Assembly: GCF_015160855.1 (NCBI RefSeq)
Contig: NZ_CP063373.1
Span: 9,337,001 to 9,401,000, forward strand
Length of the DNA: 64,000 bases
Source of the DNA: Streptomyces ferrugineus
Lineage (GTDB): Bacteria > Actinomycetota > Actinomycetes > Streptomycetales > Streptomycetaceae
Direction of reading: 5' to 3'
Position 1 is the stretch's first letter, and the number at the start of each line of letters is the position of its first letter. The translations under genes and the position numbers were made by a program. A model generated the notes under the pieces. The model did no database searches. It had not been told where the DNA came from and was given only the letters and a program-made list of their open reading frames with translations. Of the stretch, positions 25,588 to 33,390 are shown piece by piece.

Positions 25588-25997
25588 GCGGCTGGCACCC
25601 GCAGCTCTGCCCAGACGAGCTTGCCCCAACGATGCAGGTCGTAGCCCCACCGCCAGCTCAGCGACTCGACCAGGAGCAGACCACGGCCACCCTCGGAGTC
25701 ACCTTCAGGACAGCCCGGTTCCGGGGTGTCTCGGCACCTGTCGGCAACGCCGATCCGAATCACTTCGGCCGTCTCGCGCCGAATCACCACACGGACCACG
25801 CGACAGGGCGTGTGGCTGACGGCATTGCTGATCAGCTCCGAAATGATCAGAGTGCCCACCTCGGCCAACTCGCCTATGCCCCAGGTGTCCAGAGCCGCGG
25901 AGACAAGCAGACGTGCGCGGCGCGCGGATTCCGGCTCGCACGGCACCGTCTCCGTATAGCCCGGAACACCGGTCGCAGTTGGTTTGACGGCGGTCAT
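25581..25997 (-). CDS. Anti-sigma-regulatory-type ATP-binding protein (HATPase_c)
   Basis: 138 residues from ATG 25997, with GGAGGG 15 bases ahead. GHKL ATPase features: the N-box ELISNAVSHTPC and the G-boxes GVADRC...EGGRGLLLVESLSWRWGY. This is the RsbW/SpoIIAB-like family of single-domain ATPases abundant in Streptomyces, which act as anti-sigma kinases or on other partners. It is translationally coupled to the 120-residue protein and divergent from the XRE-TPR gene (253-bp gap). Such pairs are frequent regulators in streptomycete accessory loci. Confidence 0.82.
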   Translation of the reverse strand: MTAVKPTATGVPGYTETVPCEPESARRARLLVSAALDTWGIGELAEVGTLIISELISNAVSHTPCRVVRVVIRRETAEVIRIGVADRCRDTPEPGCPEGDSEGGRGLLLVESLSWRWGYDLHRWGKLVWAELRVPAAC

Positions 25998-26250
25998 GGT
26001 CAAGGGGTCATCCCTCCGAGGCTGGGACGCCCGCCCCGCGCAAGGTGCGCAGGAGCGGGCTTTCCTCCACGCCATCGACAGGCAAGAAGGGAAACCTCGC
26101 CCGCTCAACGGCTGGTACCGAGTCAACGGCCCTTCGTCGACGGCGAACAGGAAATGTCGCGCCCCGCCGCACCTCCGCGAACCGGAAGACTTTACGCTCC
26201 GGTGACCTCGGGTCTGGTTCGGTCAGTGACCACAGGGCTACGGTCGGTCC

Positions 26251-27504
26251 ATGGGAGCGAACGCCATCCTCAAGAGTCGGATGGAGGAACTCGGGCTCAC
26301 CCAGGAAGAATTGGCTGGTCGGATGAACGCTGCGTTGGCAGAGATCACCGGCAGGCCCGGTGACGTCTCCGACCGCACAATCCGCAACCTCCTCAACGGG
26401 ACCTCCCGTCGCCCCATCGGACGCACGTGTGCAGCCCTGGAGCGGGTGTTCGGTTGTGCCGTCGAGGACTTAGGGTTCAGCGCACCACGCACCATGCAAC
26501 ACCCGCAGGAGGACCCCGTGCGGCGTCGCACTTTCCTCACCTCAGCGACCGGGAGCGCGGCTGCCGCCGTTCCCTTGGTGGCCCAACGCCGGACCGTCGG
26601 CATGTCGGACGTGGCCCGGGTCGCTGCCGGGATGAACGCCCTTGTCGAAGCGGACGACCGCCAGGGCGGACACACGGCACTGGAGAAGGCCGCCGCCCAG
26701 GGCCGCACCAGGGTGCTGGAACTACAGCAGCGCAACGCCGGCGAACGCGTCCGCCGAGCCCTGTACGCACTGGCCGCCGAGTACACCACCATCGCCGCCT
26801 GGTCCTGCATCGACGCCCGCAATCTCGACCAGGCCCAGAGCTACCTGAACGAATCAGCGGCGTACGCCGGCCTCTCCCAGGACGGCCCTACTGAAATCCG
26901 GGTGTGGGTCAACCTCTCGATGCTCGCCTACCAGCGGCAGAACTGGCCCGAAGCGCTCGCAGCGGCCCAGGCCGCACAAGCCTCCTCAGCAGCTCGCCGA
27001 GACCCGTTCTTCGACTCGCTGGGACGAGTCCGCGTCGCCCTCGCATACGCGGCTCTCGGCGACGGCCGTGCGGGCCTGCGTTCACTGGGATCAGCCCAGG
27101 ACACTTTCACCAGGGTGGCCGACCGAGAGCGCCCGCGCTGGACCGCCTTCTACGGGCAGGCCGAACTTGACCACCTCGCCGCAATCGTCCAGTTCAACAG
27201 CGGACGCCACGCTCATGCCGAAGCCATGGCGCACCGCGCCCTGGCCAGGATCCCGACCGCCTTCCGGCGCAACAAGGCCCTCGCGACCGCCCAGCTCGCC
27301 CTCGCACAGCTCCACCAGGGAGAGGCCGAACAGGCCACGGCCTCAGCCACCGACGTCTTCACGATCATGGGTGGCGACCCATTGCCCGGCCGTATGCGCA
27401 CACTCATGGGCGACTTCCACCGGGGCCTGTTCGTCATGGCCCCCTCCACCTCCTACGCACGAGACTGGGCAGACCGCATGCGAACCGAATGGAGCCGAGC
27501 GTGA
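26251..27504 (+). CDS. XRE-family regulator with TPR-like C-terminal domain (TTA codon)
   Basis: 417 residues. An HTH at residues 5-65 (KSRMEELGLTQEELAGRMNAALAE...) is followed by the RRRTFLTSATG segment typical of large streptomycete XRE proteins. A helical TPR-like repeat region (about 130-410) follows, with repeats such as NLSMLAYQRQNWPEALAAAQAAQ, and probably senses a peptide or small molecule. Codon 74 is TTA (26470-26472), implying bldA control. Its stop overlaps the GNAT start (GTGA). Confidence 0.85.
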   Translation: MGANAILKSRMEELGLTQEELAGRMNAALAEITGRPGDVSDRTIRNLLNGTSRRPIGRTCAALERVFGCAVEDLGFSAPRTMQHPQEDPVRRRTFLTSATGSAAAAVPLVAQRRTVGMSDVARVAAGMNALVEADDRQGGHTALEKAAAQGRTRVLELQQRNAGERVRRALYALAAEYTTIAAWSCIDARNLDQAQSYLNESAAYAGLSQDGPTEIRVWVNLSMLAYQRQNWPEALAAAQAAQASSAARRDPFFDSLGRVRVALAYAALGDGRAGLRSLGSAQDTFTRVADRERPRWTAFYGQAELDHLAAIVQFNSGRHAHAEAMAHRALARIPTAFRRNKALATAQLALAQLHQGEAEQATASATDVFTIMGGDPLPGRMRTLMGDFHRGLFVMAPSTSYARDWADRMRTEWSRA

Positions 27505-28019
27505 CCGACCTGCGTCACTTCCAGCACGGGAACCTCCCCGAAGGCTTCCGGCAGATGCTCATCGACGTACACGCCGACGCCTACGCCGACCAGATGGACG
27601 ACCCCTTCCACCAGCGCTTCGCCTGGTTCGTCGACCACTGGACCGGCATGGACGGCTTCTCCTGCGTGGTGGCGTACGACGAAGATGAACCGGTCGGCTT
27701 CGCCTACGGCGCCCCGCTCGCCCCCGGCCGCGAATGGTGGCGCTCCACCGCGTACGAGCCGAACAACGGCTACTCCTCAACCTACGCGGTCTCCGAGGTG
27801 ATGGTGCGCCCAAGCTGGCGGAAGCAGGGAATCGCCGACCGCTTGCACGAGGCGCTACTCAAAGAACGTACGGAAGACCTCGCGGTGCTGCTCGTCGACG
27901 TCACACACCCCAAGGTCCAAGCGCTCTACGAGACATGGGGATACGCCAGAGTCGGCGAGCAGCAACCGTTCGCCGACTCACCGGTGTACGCGGTCATGGT
28001 CAAAGACCTTCGGGACTGA
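27501..28019 (+). CDS. GNAT-family N-acetyltransferase
   Basis: 172 residues from GTG 27501, overlapping the XRE-TPR stop; GGAG precedes it. The acetyl-CoA motif A is VSEVMVRPSWRKQGIADRLHEALL, followed by LLVDVTHPKVQALYETWGYARVGEQQPF, the usual motif B. The substrate is unknown; operon coupling with the regulator suggests modification of a small signal or an amino compound. Confidence 0.87.
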   Translation: MTDLRHFQHGNLPEGFRQMLIDVHADAYADQMDDPFHQRFAWFVDHWTGMDGFSCVVAYDEDEPVGFAYGAPLAPGREWWRSTAYEPNNGYSSTYAVSEVMVRPSWRKQGIADRLHEALLKERTEDLAVLLVDVTHPKVQALYETWGYARVGEQQPFADSPVYAVMVKDLRD

Positions 28020-28026
28020 ATCGCCG

Positions 28027-28725
28027 TCAGCCAGTGACAAGACGGCTGTCGAACCCCGCCCGCACAAGTCGCTCGTAAGCGTCATACACATCCGCCGGCA
28101 CTTCCTGCTCGACGGCGAAGCCGAGCTTCGGATACTCGATCACCCGTTGCAGATCGCCCACCAGCATGTCCACGACGAGCTTCTCGTCGCCGATGGACTT
28201 GATGTAGTCGTCCAACTCCAGCGGCTCGGAGGCACACACGACGTCCACCTCGGGCCACAGCTTGCGGCAGGTCGCGTACGAACGGCGCTCCATGTACGGC
28301 TTGGAGATCAGCAGCAGAGACTCGACCCCGATGCCGACCTTGGCCAACAACTCGCGGGAGAAGGTGATGTTCTGGCCAGTGTTGGCTGCCTTCGGCTCAA
28401 CCAGGACCGCCTCGTCCGGCACGCCCAGGCTCAGCGCGTGCTCGCGGTAGTGGACGGCCTCGCCGCGCGGGAAGCGTGCCCGGGTAGTGGGGCTGTTGCC
28501 CCCGCTGAACGCCACGACCGGGAAGAGACCAGCGCGGTAAAGGTCGGCGGCCGTGGTGGCCACCCCGAGGTCGTGGCTGCCCAGGCCGATCGCCGTCGAG
28601 CATGGCCGCTGCTCGTGTCCCATCTGGTGGTAGTTCCAGATCAACAGTGCGTCGTGGAACTGCTCGTCCGTCGTCTGACGCTGCTGATGCTGTGGCACCC
28701 GCACCTCCCTGCGATATCCGTCCAC
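28027..28725 (-). CDS. YdcF/DUF218-family protein
   Basis: 232 residues: IGLGSHDLGVATTAADLYRAGLFPVVAFSGG and EPKAANTGQNITFSRELL are the conserved DUF218 blocks, and MERRSYATCRKLWPEVDVVC follows. Unlike E. coli YdcF homologues with membrane helices, this one appears soluble. DUF218 proteins bind S-adenosylmethionine or act on envelope precursors in other bacteria; here the role is unknown. It is convergent with the GNAT gene (7-bp gap). Confidence 0.82.
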   Translation of the reverse strand: MDGYRREVRVPQHQQRQTTDEQFHDALLIWNYHQMGHEQRPCSTAIGLGSHDLGVATTAADLYRAGLFPVVAFSGGNSPTTRARFPRGEAVHYREHALSLGVPDEAVLVEPKAANTGQNITFSRELLAKVGIGVESLLLISKPYMERRSYATCRKLWPEVDVVCASEPLELDDYIKSIGDEKLVVDMLVGDLQRVIEYPKLGFAVEQEVPADVYDAYERLVRAGFDSRLVTG

Positions 28726-28900
28726 GACATTCCATCAGTGCTTTGTCGGATGCCGCGACCATCAGCCGTCGTACCGGTCTGAAGCACTTGGCTTTCAGGA
28801 CTGCCCGATACATCACGCCGCCCCGGACATCCGACTTGACGATTCAGCAAGATACGTAAATGCCGCGTACCGGTATGACCTTCACTCATACGCTTAAGCC

Positions 28901-29713
28901 ATGACAACCACTGTTGAGGAAGATCAGTACCTCAGACGGATCCTGGCACTCCTGGACAGCGCCAGACCGTACGAGAGCCTCACCCAGTCCGACTCCAAGC
29001 AATGGCAGGTCCAGCCCGGCAGCGCCCTCGCTGGGGATGACGCCAAGACCGACCCTTACCAGGTGTCCCACAACGCCTGGAGCACCCTCAGCGTCGCAGT
29101 CGACCATATGCACTGCTACCGCTCGTCGCTCGTGGGTGAGCAGCAAGGGACCGAACTGCCGCTCACCCTGCACACGCACGCGCAGTACTCGCTCCTCCGG
29201 GGAGCGTTCGAGAACAGCGCCCGCGTTGTGTGGATGCTCGCGCCCGCCAACCGCCTCGTACGCATACAGCGCCGCCTTTCTCTCCAAGCCGGCGAGTACC
29301 GCCATTCCGACCGCATGCTGGAGTTGCTGAAGCAGCAACCGCGGCGCCCGTCGCAGGCGCGGATGCAACAGTTGACCGACCTGGTCGTGGCTGCGGGCAC
29401 GGCTCGTGACGACGCCAAGAAGGTCCTGCGGTCCCCGGACTACAAGGACATCGTCCGCGAAGCCGGCGCGCTGACCTCGATGGGTGCCGATCAGGCCGAG
29501 ATCGTATGGAGCGGCTGCAGCTCGCTGACGCATGGCGATGTCTACGGCACCCTGAGCATCCTGGAGCTCAATGTCGTGAGCACCCAGGGAGGCGTCAACC
29601 TCACGCAGATCACGAGTTCTCCCAAGGTCCTACTCTGGGCGACGGACCTGACGGTCGCGATGATGCAGCGTGGCTTCGACCTCTTCAAGACGAGGGCCGC
29701 CTGCCACCGCTGA
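28901..29713 (+). CDS. Unassigned protein, 270 aa
   Basis: Starts MTTTVEEDQYLRRILALLDSARPYESL. Mostly helical, soluble, no signal peptide. The segment HAQYSLLRGAFENSARVVWMLAPANRLVRIQRRLSLQ and a later CSSLTHGDVYGTLSILE resemble poorly characterised all-alpha proteins of accessory regions, but I cannot name the family. It is isolated: 175 bp upstream to a divergent gene and a decayed transposase downstream. Confidence 0.65.
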   Translation: MTTTVEEDQYLRRILALLDSARPYESLTQSDSKQWQVQPGSALAGDDAKTDPYQVSHNAWSTLSVAVDHMHCYRSSLVGEQQGTELPLTLHTHAQYSLLRGAFENSARVVWMLAPANRLVRIQRRLSLQAGEYRHSDRMLELLKQQPRRPSQARMQQLTDLVVAAGTARDDAKKVLRSPDYKDIVREAGALTSMGADQAEIVWSGCSSLTHGDVYGTLSILELNVVSTQGGVNLTQITSSPKVLLWATDLTVAMMQRGFDLFKTRAACHR

Positions 29714-29944
29714 ACGGTACCCCGCATCCCACCCCCTCCTCCGAGCGCACGATCCGCACAGACGAAAGCCAGAGGCATGGACGGCACGAGGGCCATTCGC
29801 ATAGGACTACGGCCTCGTCCAGGCCGGATTAGCGATGACCGCCGCCCACGTACCGGGCACGTGGACCTTCAACAAGCACGGCCTGAAGATCCTCGACATG
29901 GAACCGGATATCCCCGACGTGGCCGTCAGGCCCGATGGGGTAGG
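29714..29944. other. Gene-poor stretch before a transposase remnant
   Basis: A fragment reading MTAAHVPGTWTFNKHGLKIL is seen from 29835 but stops and frame breaks flank it. No intact gene, hairpin or promoter is convincing. Confidence 0.4.
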
Positions 29945-30338
29945 TGCCTTCCAAGCAGTGTCCGACGCCATGTCAGCGGTTGTGCCTCGCGGGCTCTGCC
30001 GCCGTGTTTCGGGATATCGAAGTCGACCGCGCACCGCCGGTTTCTGACCTGGTCGCGGGCCGGGGTGTGGGGCCGGCTGCACGAGGCGGTGCTGCACCGA
30101 CTCGATGACGCCGGCCTCATGGATGTCTCGCGCGTGGTCCTCGACTTCGCCCACGTGCGGGCTAAACAGGGGCGAACTCACAGGTCCGAGCCCCGTGGAC
30201 CGGGGTAAGCCGGGTTCCAAGATGCACGTCCTGTCGGACGCGAACGGACTGCCCCTTCTCGTCAGCGTCCCGGCCGCCAACACCCACGGCAGCGAAGCAC
30301 TGAAGCCCATGATCGAGGGTCACACAATCCCCACTTAG
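29945..30338 (+). pseudogene. Decayed IS5-family transposase fragment
   Basis: One frame gives SGCASRALPPCFGIS and KSTAHRRFLTWSRAGVWGRL through to AHVRAKQGR. Near 30171-30175 the match shifts to a second frame: GELTGPSPVDRGKPGSKMHV and LSDANGLPLLVSVPAANTH. These are consecutive blocks of the catalytic domain of small IS5-group (DDE) transposases; VLDFAHVRAK and SDANGLPL lie around the Asp residues. The N-terminus, the DDE Glu region and both terminal inverted repeats are missing. Its right edge abuts the truncated end of the caspase gene. Confidence 0.8.
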
Positions 30339-32620
30339 ACTGCAGCCTCTCGGGCAGCCTGTATCGCATCGTCTGCCGCCATGCCGCAGTGGGCCCACGC
30401 AATGCCGAAGCTGGCACCAACCCTCAGGGCACGCTCCTGGGCCAGGTACGGCTGGACGACTTCGTTGCGCAGTCGAACGGCGAGGTCCTGGGCAACAGCG
30501 CGGTCGAGTCCGTCGGCGAGGACCACGAACTCGTCGCCTCCGAACCGGGCGACTGTGTCACCGTCGCGCACTCCTTGGGACAGCCGTCGGGCGACCTCAA
30601 TGAGGACCGCGTCGCCCGTTTTATGCCCGAACCGGTCATTGACCGACTTGAAACCGTTGAGGCTGCAGAAGAGGATCGCGAGCCCCTTAGTACGGTAGTC
30701 CTGGTCACCCTCGGGAGCGACAGCGTGCACGTGGTAGTCATAGCCGTCGGAGGCGCCATACGCCGCCAGCTCCGTGGACTGAATCACGCCGGGGTAGGCC
30801 ACGTTCTCGCAGAGACGAGCCGAGAGGCGGGAGAGCAACTCGGCGGAGTTCGGCAAGCCGGTCAGAAAGTCGTGCGAGGCGCGGTGCGCGAGTTCGAACT
30901 CACGGCGCTTTCGCTCCTCAATGTCCTCGACGTGGGTGAGTAGGAAACGGGGACCGTCGGCGGCATCGGCGACGACGCTGTTACGCAGGCTGACCCACAC
31001 GTAGGTGCCGTCGCGGCGGCCCAAGCGCAGTTCAGCACGTCCGCCCTCGGCGGACGTTCTCAACAGGGTGCCGATGTCCTCGGGGTGGACGAGATCGGAG
31101 AAGGAATAGCGACGCATCGCGGAGGCGGGGCGGCCCAGGAGACGGCACAGGGCGTCGTTGGTACGCAGGATCCGCCCGTGCTGCTCTCCACCCATCTCAG
31201 CGATGACCATGCCAGCGGGGGCGTACTCGAACGCCCGCCGAAAGCTCTCCTCACTGGCTCGCAAGGCCTGCTGGTCGCGTTCTAGGCGGACCAGCGCACG
31301 CTGCATGTTGGCGCGCAGACGCGCACTACTGATCGCGATCGCGGCCTGGAACGCGTAGGACTGCAAGGCTGCACGCTGCGCCGGGCCGGGGCGGCGGCCC
31401 GTGCGTGGCTTGTCTAGGGAGATGACGCCGAGCAGTTCTTGTTGGGTGCCGTCAGGTACGTACATTGGTGCGAATAGGCGGTCTGCGGGATGCCACTCGT
31501 CCTCGGACCGGGGTGCGGGTCCGTCCATGTACCACTGCGGTATGTCGTCTCCTTCAAGGGTTTGTCCCTCGGTGTGGGGGATGAAGCGAAGGCTTCCCCA
31601 CGCCTCGCCCATCGACAGGCGGCGATCCCAGGAGGCGCGGACGCCGACACGTCCGGTGATGCGAGCCTCAGCCTCTGCATCGCCGGAGAAGGACGCAACA
31701 ACCAAATCTCCGTCTGGGCGTACAAGGTTCACACACGCCAACTCGAAGCCCAATCCGGCCACGACACCGTCCGAGACGGCTTGCAGCGTGTCGGCCAGAC
31801 TGCGGGCGACATGGATGTCTTCAATGGCGGTCTGGAGGTCGTATCGGACGTCGTGGGCCTGGTCCGGCACGTAGGCAGGGTTTCTGACGAAGGCTGTGCG
31901 ACCGACCTGATTGCGGCCCAGGCATTGCGGATCGGGTCGTGCCTGACGCCGCAGGATCGACTGGACCCCTTGGAAGACTGTGTCGAGGTCGAGGAACTCG
32001 GGGGCATCTGCCACACCGTCGGCCAACACCCGTACCAAGGCGCCGGTGAATGCCGTGAATGTCTCCTCGGGTGGCGCCAAGGCGATTGCGCGCTCGTCGG
32101 CGGCCGCCAGTACATACGTACCTTCCGCCTCAGCTAGCGCCGCAATGCTTGAAGCAGGCGACTGCACTCCCATCGCGCGCGCACTGAAACAGCAGTCAAG
32201 GATGACAATGCAACGCGCTGCACCGCTGTCAGCCAGCCGCATGCGCACCCAGTCGTAGGGAAACGCGGTCGAATGGACCGAGCCCTTGTCGCTGTCGGGC
32301 ATCGCCAGGTGAAGACGCCCTTGGCGGTCGAGTAACCCATGCCCCGCGTAGTAGAGCAGCAAGGTGTCCGTTGCAGCCTCGGCGGCACGGAAGATCGCTT
32401 CGTCTACTTCACGTGTCGAAGTGGGATTGAGTAACTGGGCACAGTGTGATGAGCCCAATTGCCACACATCACCAGCAAACAGTTCGACGAGCGTCGACAC
32501 ATTCCGACGAACCGCTGGCAAGGGCTCGAGACTGTTGAACTTGTCTACGCCGATGAACAGTGCCCTAGATTTTCCGGGGTCAGGTAACCTGCTCACGCCA
32601 CAGCCCCTACTGCTGCTCAC
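30335..32620 (-). CDS. Caspase-GAF-PAS-GGDEF fusion protein (C-terminally truncated, TTA codon)
   Basis: 761 residues. Caspase-like peptidase C14 domain (about 16-250) with His94 in YYAGHG and Cys144 in LDCCFSA. GAF domain (about 262-440). PAS domain (about 455-570) with its PAC tail. GGDEF domain (about 580-761) with an intact GGDEF at 694-698, but the first metal-ligand Asp is Ser653 (FCSLNGFKSVND), and the last helix is cut after AAREAA at the transposase junction. It is coupled to EACC1 upstream; the start is GTG 32620 (14-base overlap) or GTG 32596. Leu12 is TTA (32585-32587). Predicted role: proteolytic effector of a conflict system, gated by a sensor module. Confidence 0.85.
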   Translation of the reverse strand: MSSSRGCGVSRLPDPGKSRALFIGVDKFNSLEPLPAVRRNVSTLVELFAGDVWQLGSSHCAQLLNPTSTREVDEAIFRAAEAATDTLLLYYAGHGLLDRQGRLHLAMPDSDKGSVHSTAFPYDWVRMRLADSGAARCIVILDCCFSARAMGVQSPASSIAALAEAEGTYVLAAADERAIALAPPEETFTAFTGALVRVLADGVADAPEFLDLDTVFQGVQSILRRQARPDPQCLGRNQVGRTAFVRNPAYVPDQAHDVRYDLQTAIEDIHVARSLADTLQAVSDGVVAGLGFELACVNLVRPDGDLVVASFSGDAEAEARITGRVGVRASWDRRLSMGEAWGSLRFIPHTEGQTLEGDDIPQWYMDGPAPRSEDEWHPADRLFAPMYVPDGTQQELLGVISLDKPRTGRRPGPAQRAALQSYAFQAAIAISSARLRANMQRALVRLERDQQALRASEESFRRAFEYAPAGMVIAEMGGEQHGRILRTNDALCRLLGRPASAMRRYSFSDLVHPEDIGTLLRTSAEGGRAELRLGRRDGTYVWVSLRNSVVADAADGPRFLLTHVEDIEERKRREFELAHRASHDFLTGLPNSAELLSRLSARLCENVAYPGVIQSTELAAYGASDGYDYHVHAVAPEGDQDYRTKGLAILFCSLNGFKSVNDRFGHKTGDAVLIEVARRLSQGVRDGDTVARFGGDEFVVLADGLDRAVAQDLAVRLRNEVVQPYLAQERALRVGASFGIAWAHCGMAADDAIQAAREAAV

Positions 32621-32960
32621 CGAGCAGCTGCTCTATCAGGCGCTGTGCCTCTTCGCGGGATGTGCCTGTGATCGTCACCTTGCTGCCGTCGGCGCGCTCA
32701 ACGGTGATGGTCGGTTCCTGAGGGCGGGTGGCCCGCCACGAAGCTATCGACACCCCGAGCGACGCCGCGCTGATTCCACTGCCCAGCACCAGCGACACCA
32801 GATCCAGCACCGCGCCTTGCTGTCCTGGGACCGGCGCGGATGACGACGCCATCTCCACATGTGCCTCGCGTCGAACCGTGCGGTCCAAGAGCAGCCACTC
32901 ATACAAGGACCGGACGTCGTCCTCGGCCGAGTCGCCCGCGATCCGCAACGCCAACTGCAC
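32607..32960 (-). CDS. EACC1 effector-associated component
   Basis: 117 residues from GTG 32960. The N-terminal part (LALRIAGDSAEDDVRSLYEWLLLD), the central hydrophobic AVLDLVSLVLGSGISAASLGVSIASW and the terminal strand-helix TITVERADGSKVTITGTSREEAQRLIEQLLG match the effector-associated constant component EACC1 described in predicted actinobacterial conflict systems, which is always encoded beside a caspase- or trypsin-like effector. Here that effector is the overlapping caspase gene. The hydrophobic segment may insert in or bind a membrane. Confidence 0.8.
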   Translation of the reverse strand: MQLALRIAGDSAEDDVRSLYEWLLLDRTVRREAHVEMASSSAPVPGQQGAVLDLVSLVLGSGISAASLGVSIASWRATRPQEPTITVERADGSKVTITGTSREEAQRLIEQLLGEQQ

Positions 32961-33108
32961 TTCCCACCCCCGCTACGCGCTGTCCTGCCGACCGCCAGCA
33001 TAGAAGGTCGAACATGGTCGCATCGTCGGTCGTTCACCCGGGCCGCCGTCGACCTGTACAAGGTGCGATTCGTCCGCCGCACCACATAGGACACCGTCTA
33101 AAGCCACG

Positions 33109-33128
33109 AGGGCACATCCAGGGCACAT
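33109..33128. promoter_or_regulatory. Candidate integrase arm-binding sites, right end
   Basis: AGGGCACAT at 33109-33117 and 33120-33128, same orientation and the same 11-bp spacing as the left-end pair, 108 bp inside the attR core. The rest of 32961-33235 holds no gene that I can support. Confidence 0.65.
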
Positions 33129-33235
33129 GAGCCTGGGAAACGGCGTTGACCCGTGGGAACCACCGGGACGAGTTTCCGCAGGTCAACGCACACTTCACCG
33201 AGAAACCCCAGGTCAGCGCCCCGCTGTCCTCAATC

Positions 33236-33257
33236 GCTGCATGAGTGGCAGGACTTC
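33236..33257. other. attR core: 22-bp direct repeat
   Basis: Identical to 15523-15544. Chromosomal sequence resumes to the right with the displaced 3' end of the target gene. Confidence 0.9.
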
Positions 33258-33310
33258 TCGCACCGACTTCACGAGGCGGGGCATCAGCCGTACTGCCTGG
33301 TGTGGCCCTG
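33258..33310 (+). pseudogene. Displaced native 3' end of the integration-target gene
   Basis: It encodes SHRLHEAGHQPYCLVWP and a stop in frame with attR, the original tail before insertion. Compared with the element-supplied tail at 15545-15598 it differs at many third positions but only one residue. Confidence 0.8.
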
Positions 33311-33333
33311 AAGCCGGGGTTTCGTCGAGTGTG

Positions 33334-33355
33334 GGCGGGGTTTTCGGACCCCGCC
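33334..33355 (+). terminator. Native terminator-like hairpin of the target gene
   Basis: 8-bp stem GGCGGGGT/ACCCCGCC with a 6-nt loop, the chromosomal counterpart of 15619-15641. It probably also stops transcription from the plus strand before the convergent EamA gene. Confidence 0.6.
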
Positions 33356-33390
33356 TTCGTCATGTGCGGAGGAGGGGTGTCAGGCGGCAG

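Larger units (their letters stand above)
15545..33257. mobile_element. Integrative and mobilizable element, about 17.7 kb
   Basis: The element is bounded by 22-bp direct repeats, has its integrase at the left end, and carries a repressor, an excisionase-like protein, a DUF3631 replication-type ATPase, MobC and a relaxase. I found no FtsK/TraB translocase, VirB4 or coupling-protein gene, so it is neither a typical actinomycete AICE nor a self-transmissible T4SS ICE; mobilization by a helper is inferred. Cargo genes occupy about 22.3-33.0 kb: a graspetide locus, regulators, and an EACC1-caspase pair. Boundaries are placed at the repeats; the exact crossover within the 22 bp is unknown. Confidence 0.88.

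Noticed and set aside
29835..30047. Small gene MTAAHVPGTWTF...
   Set aside because: Frame breaks on the 5' side and overlap with transposase remnant; no homologue recognised.
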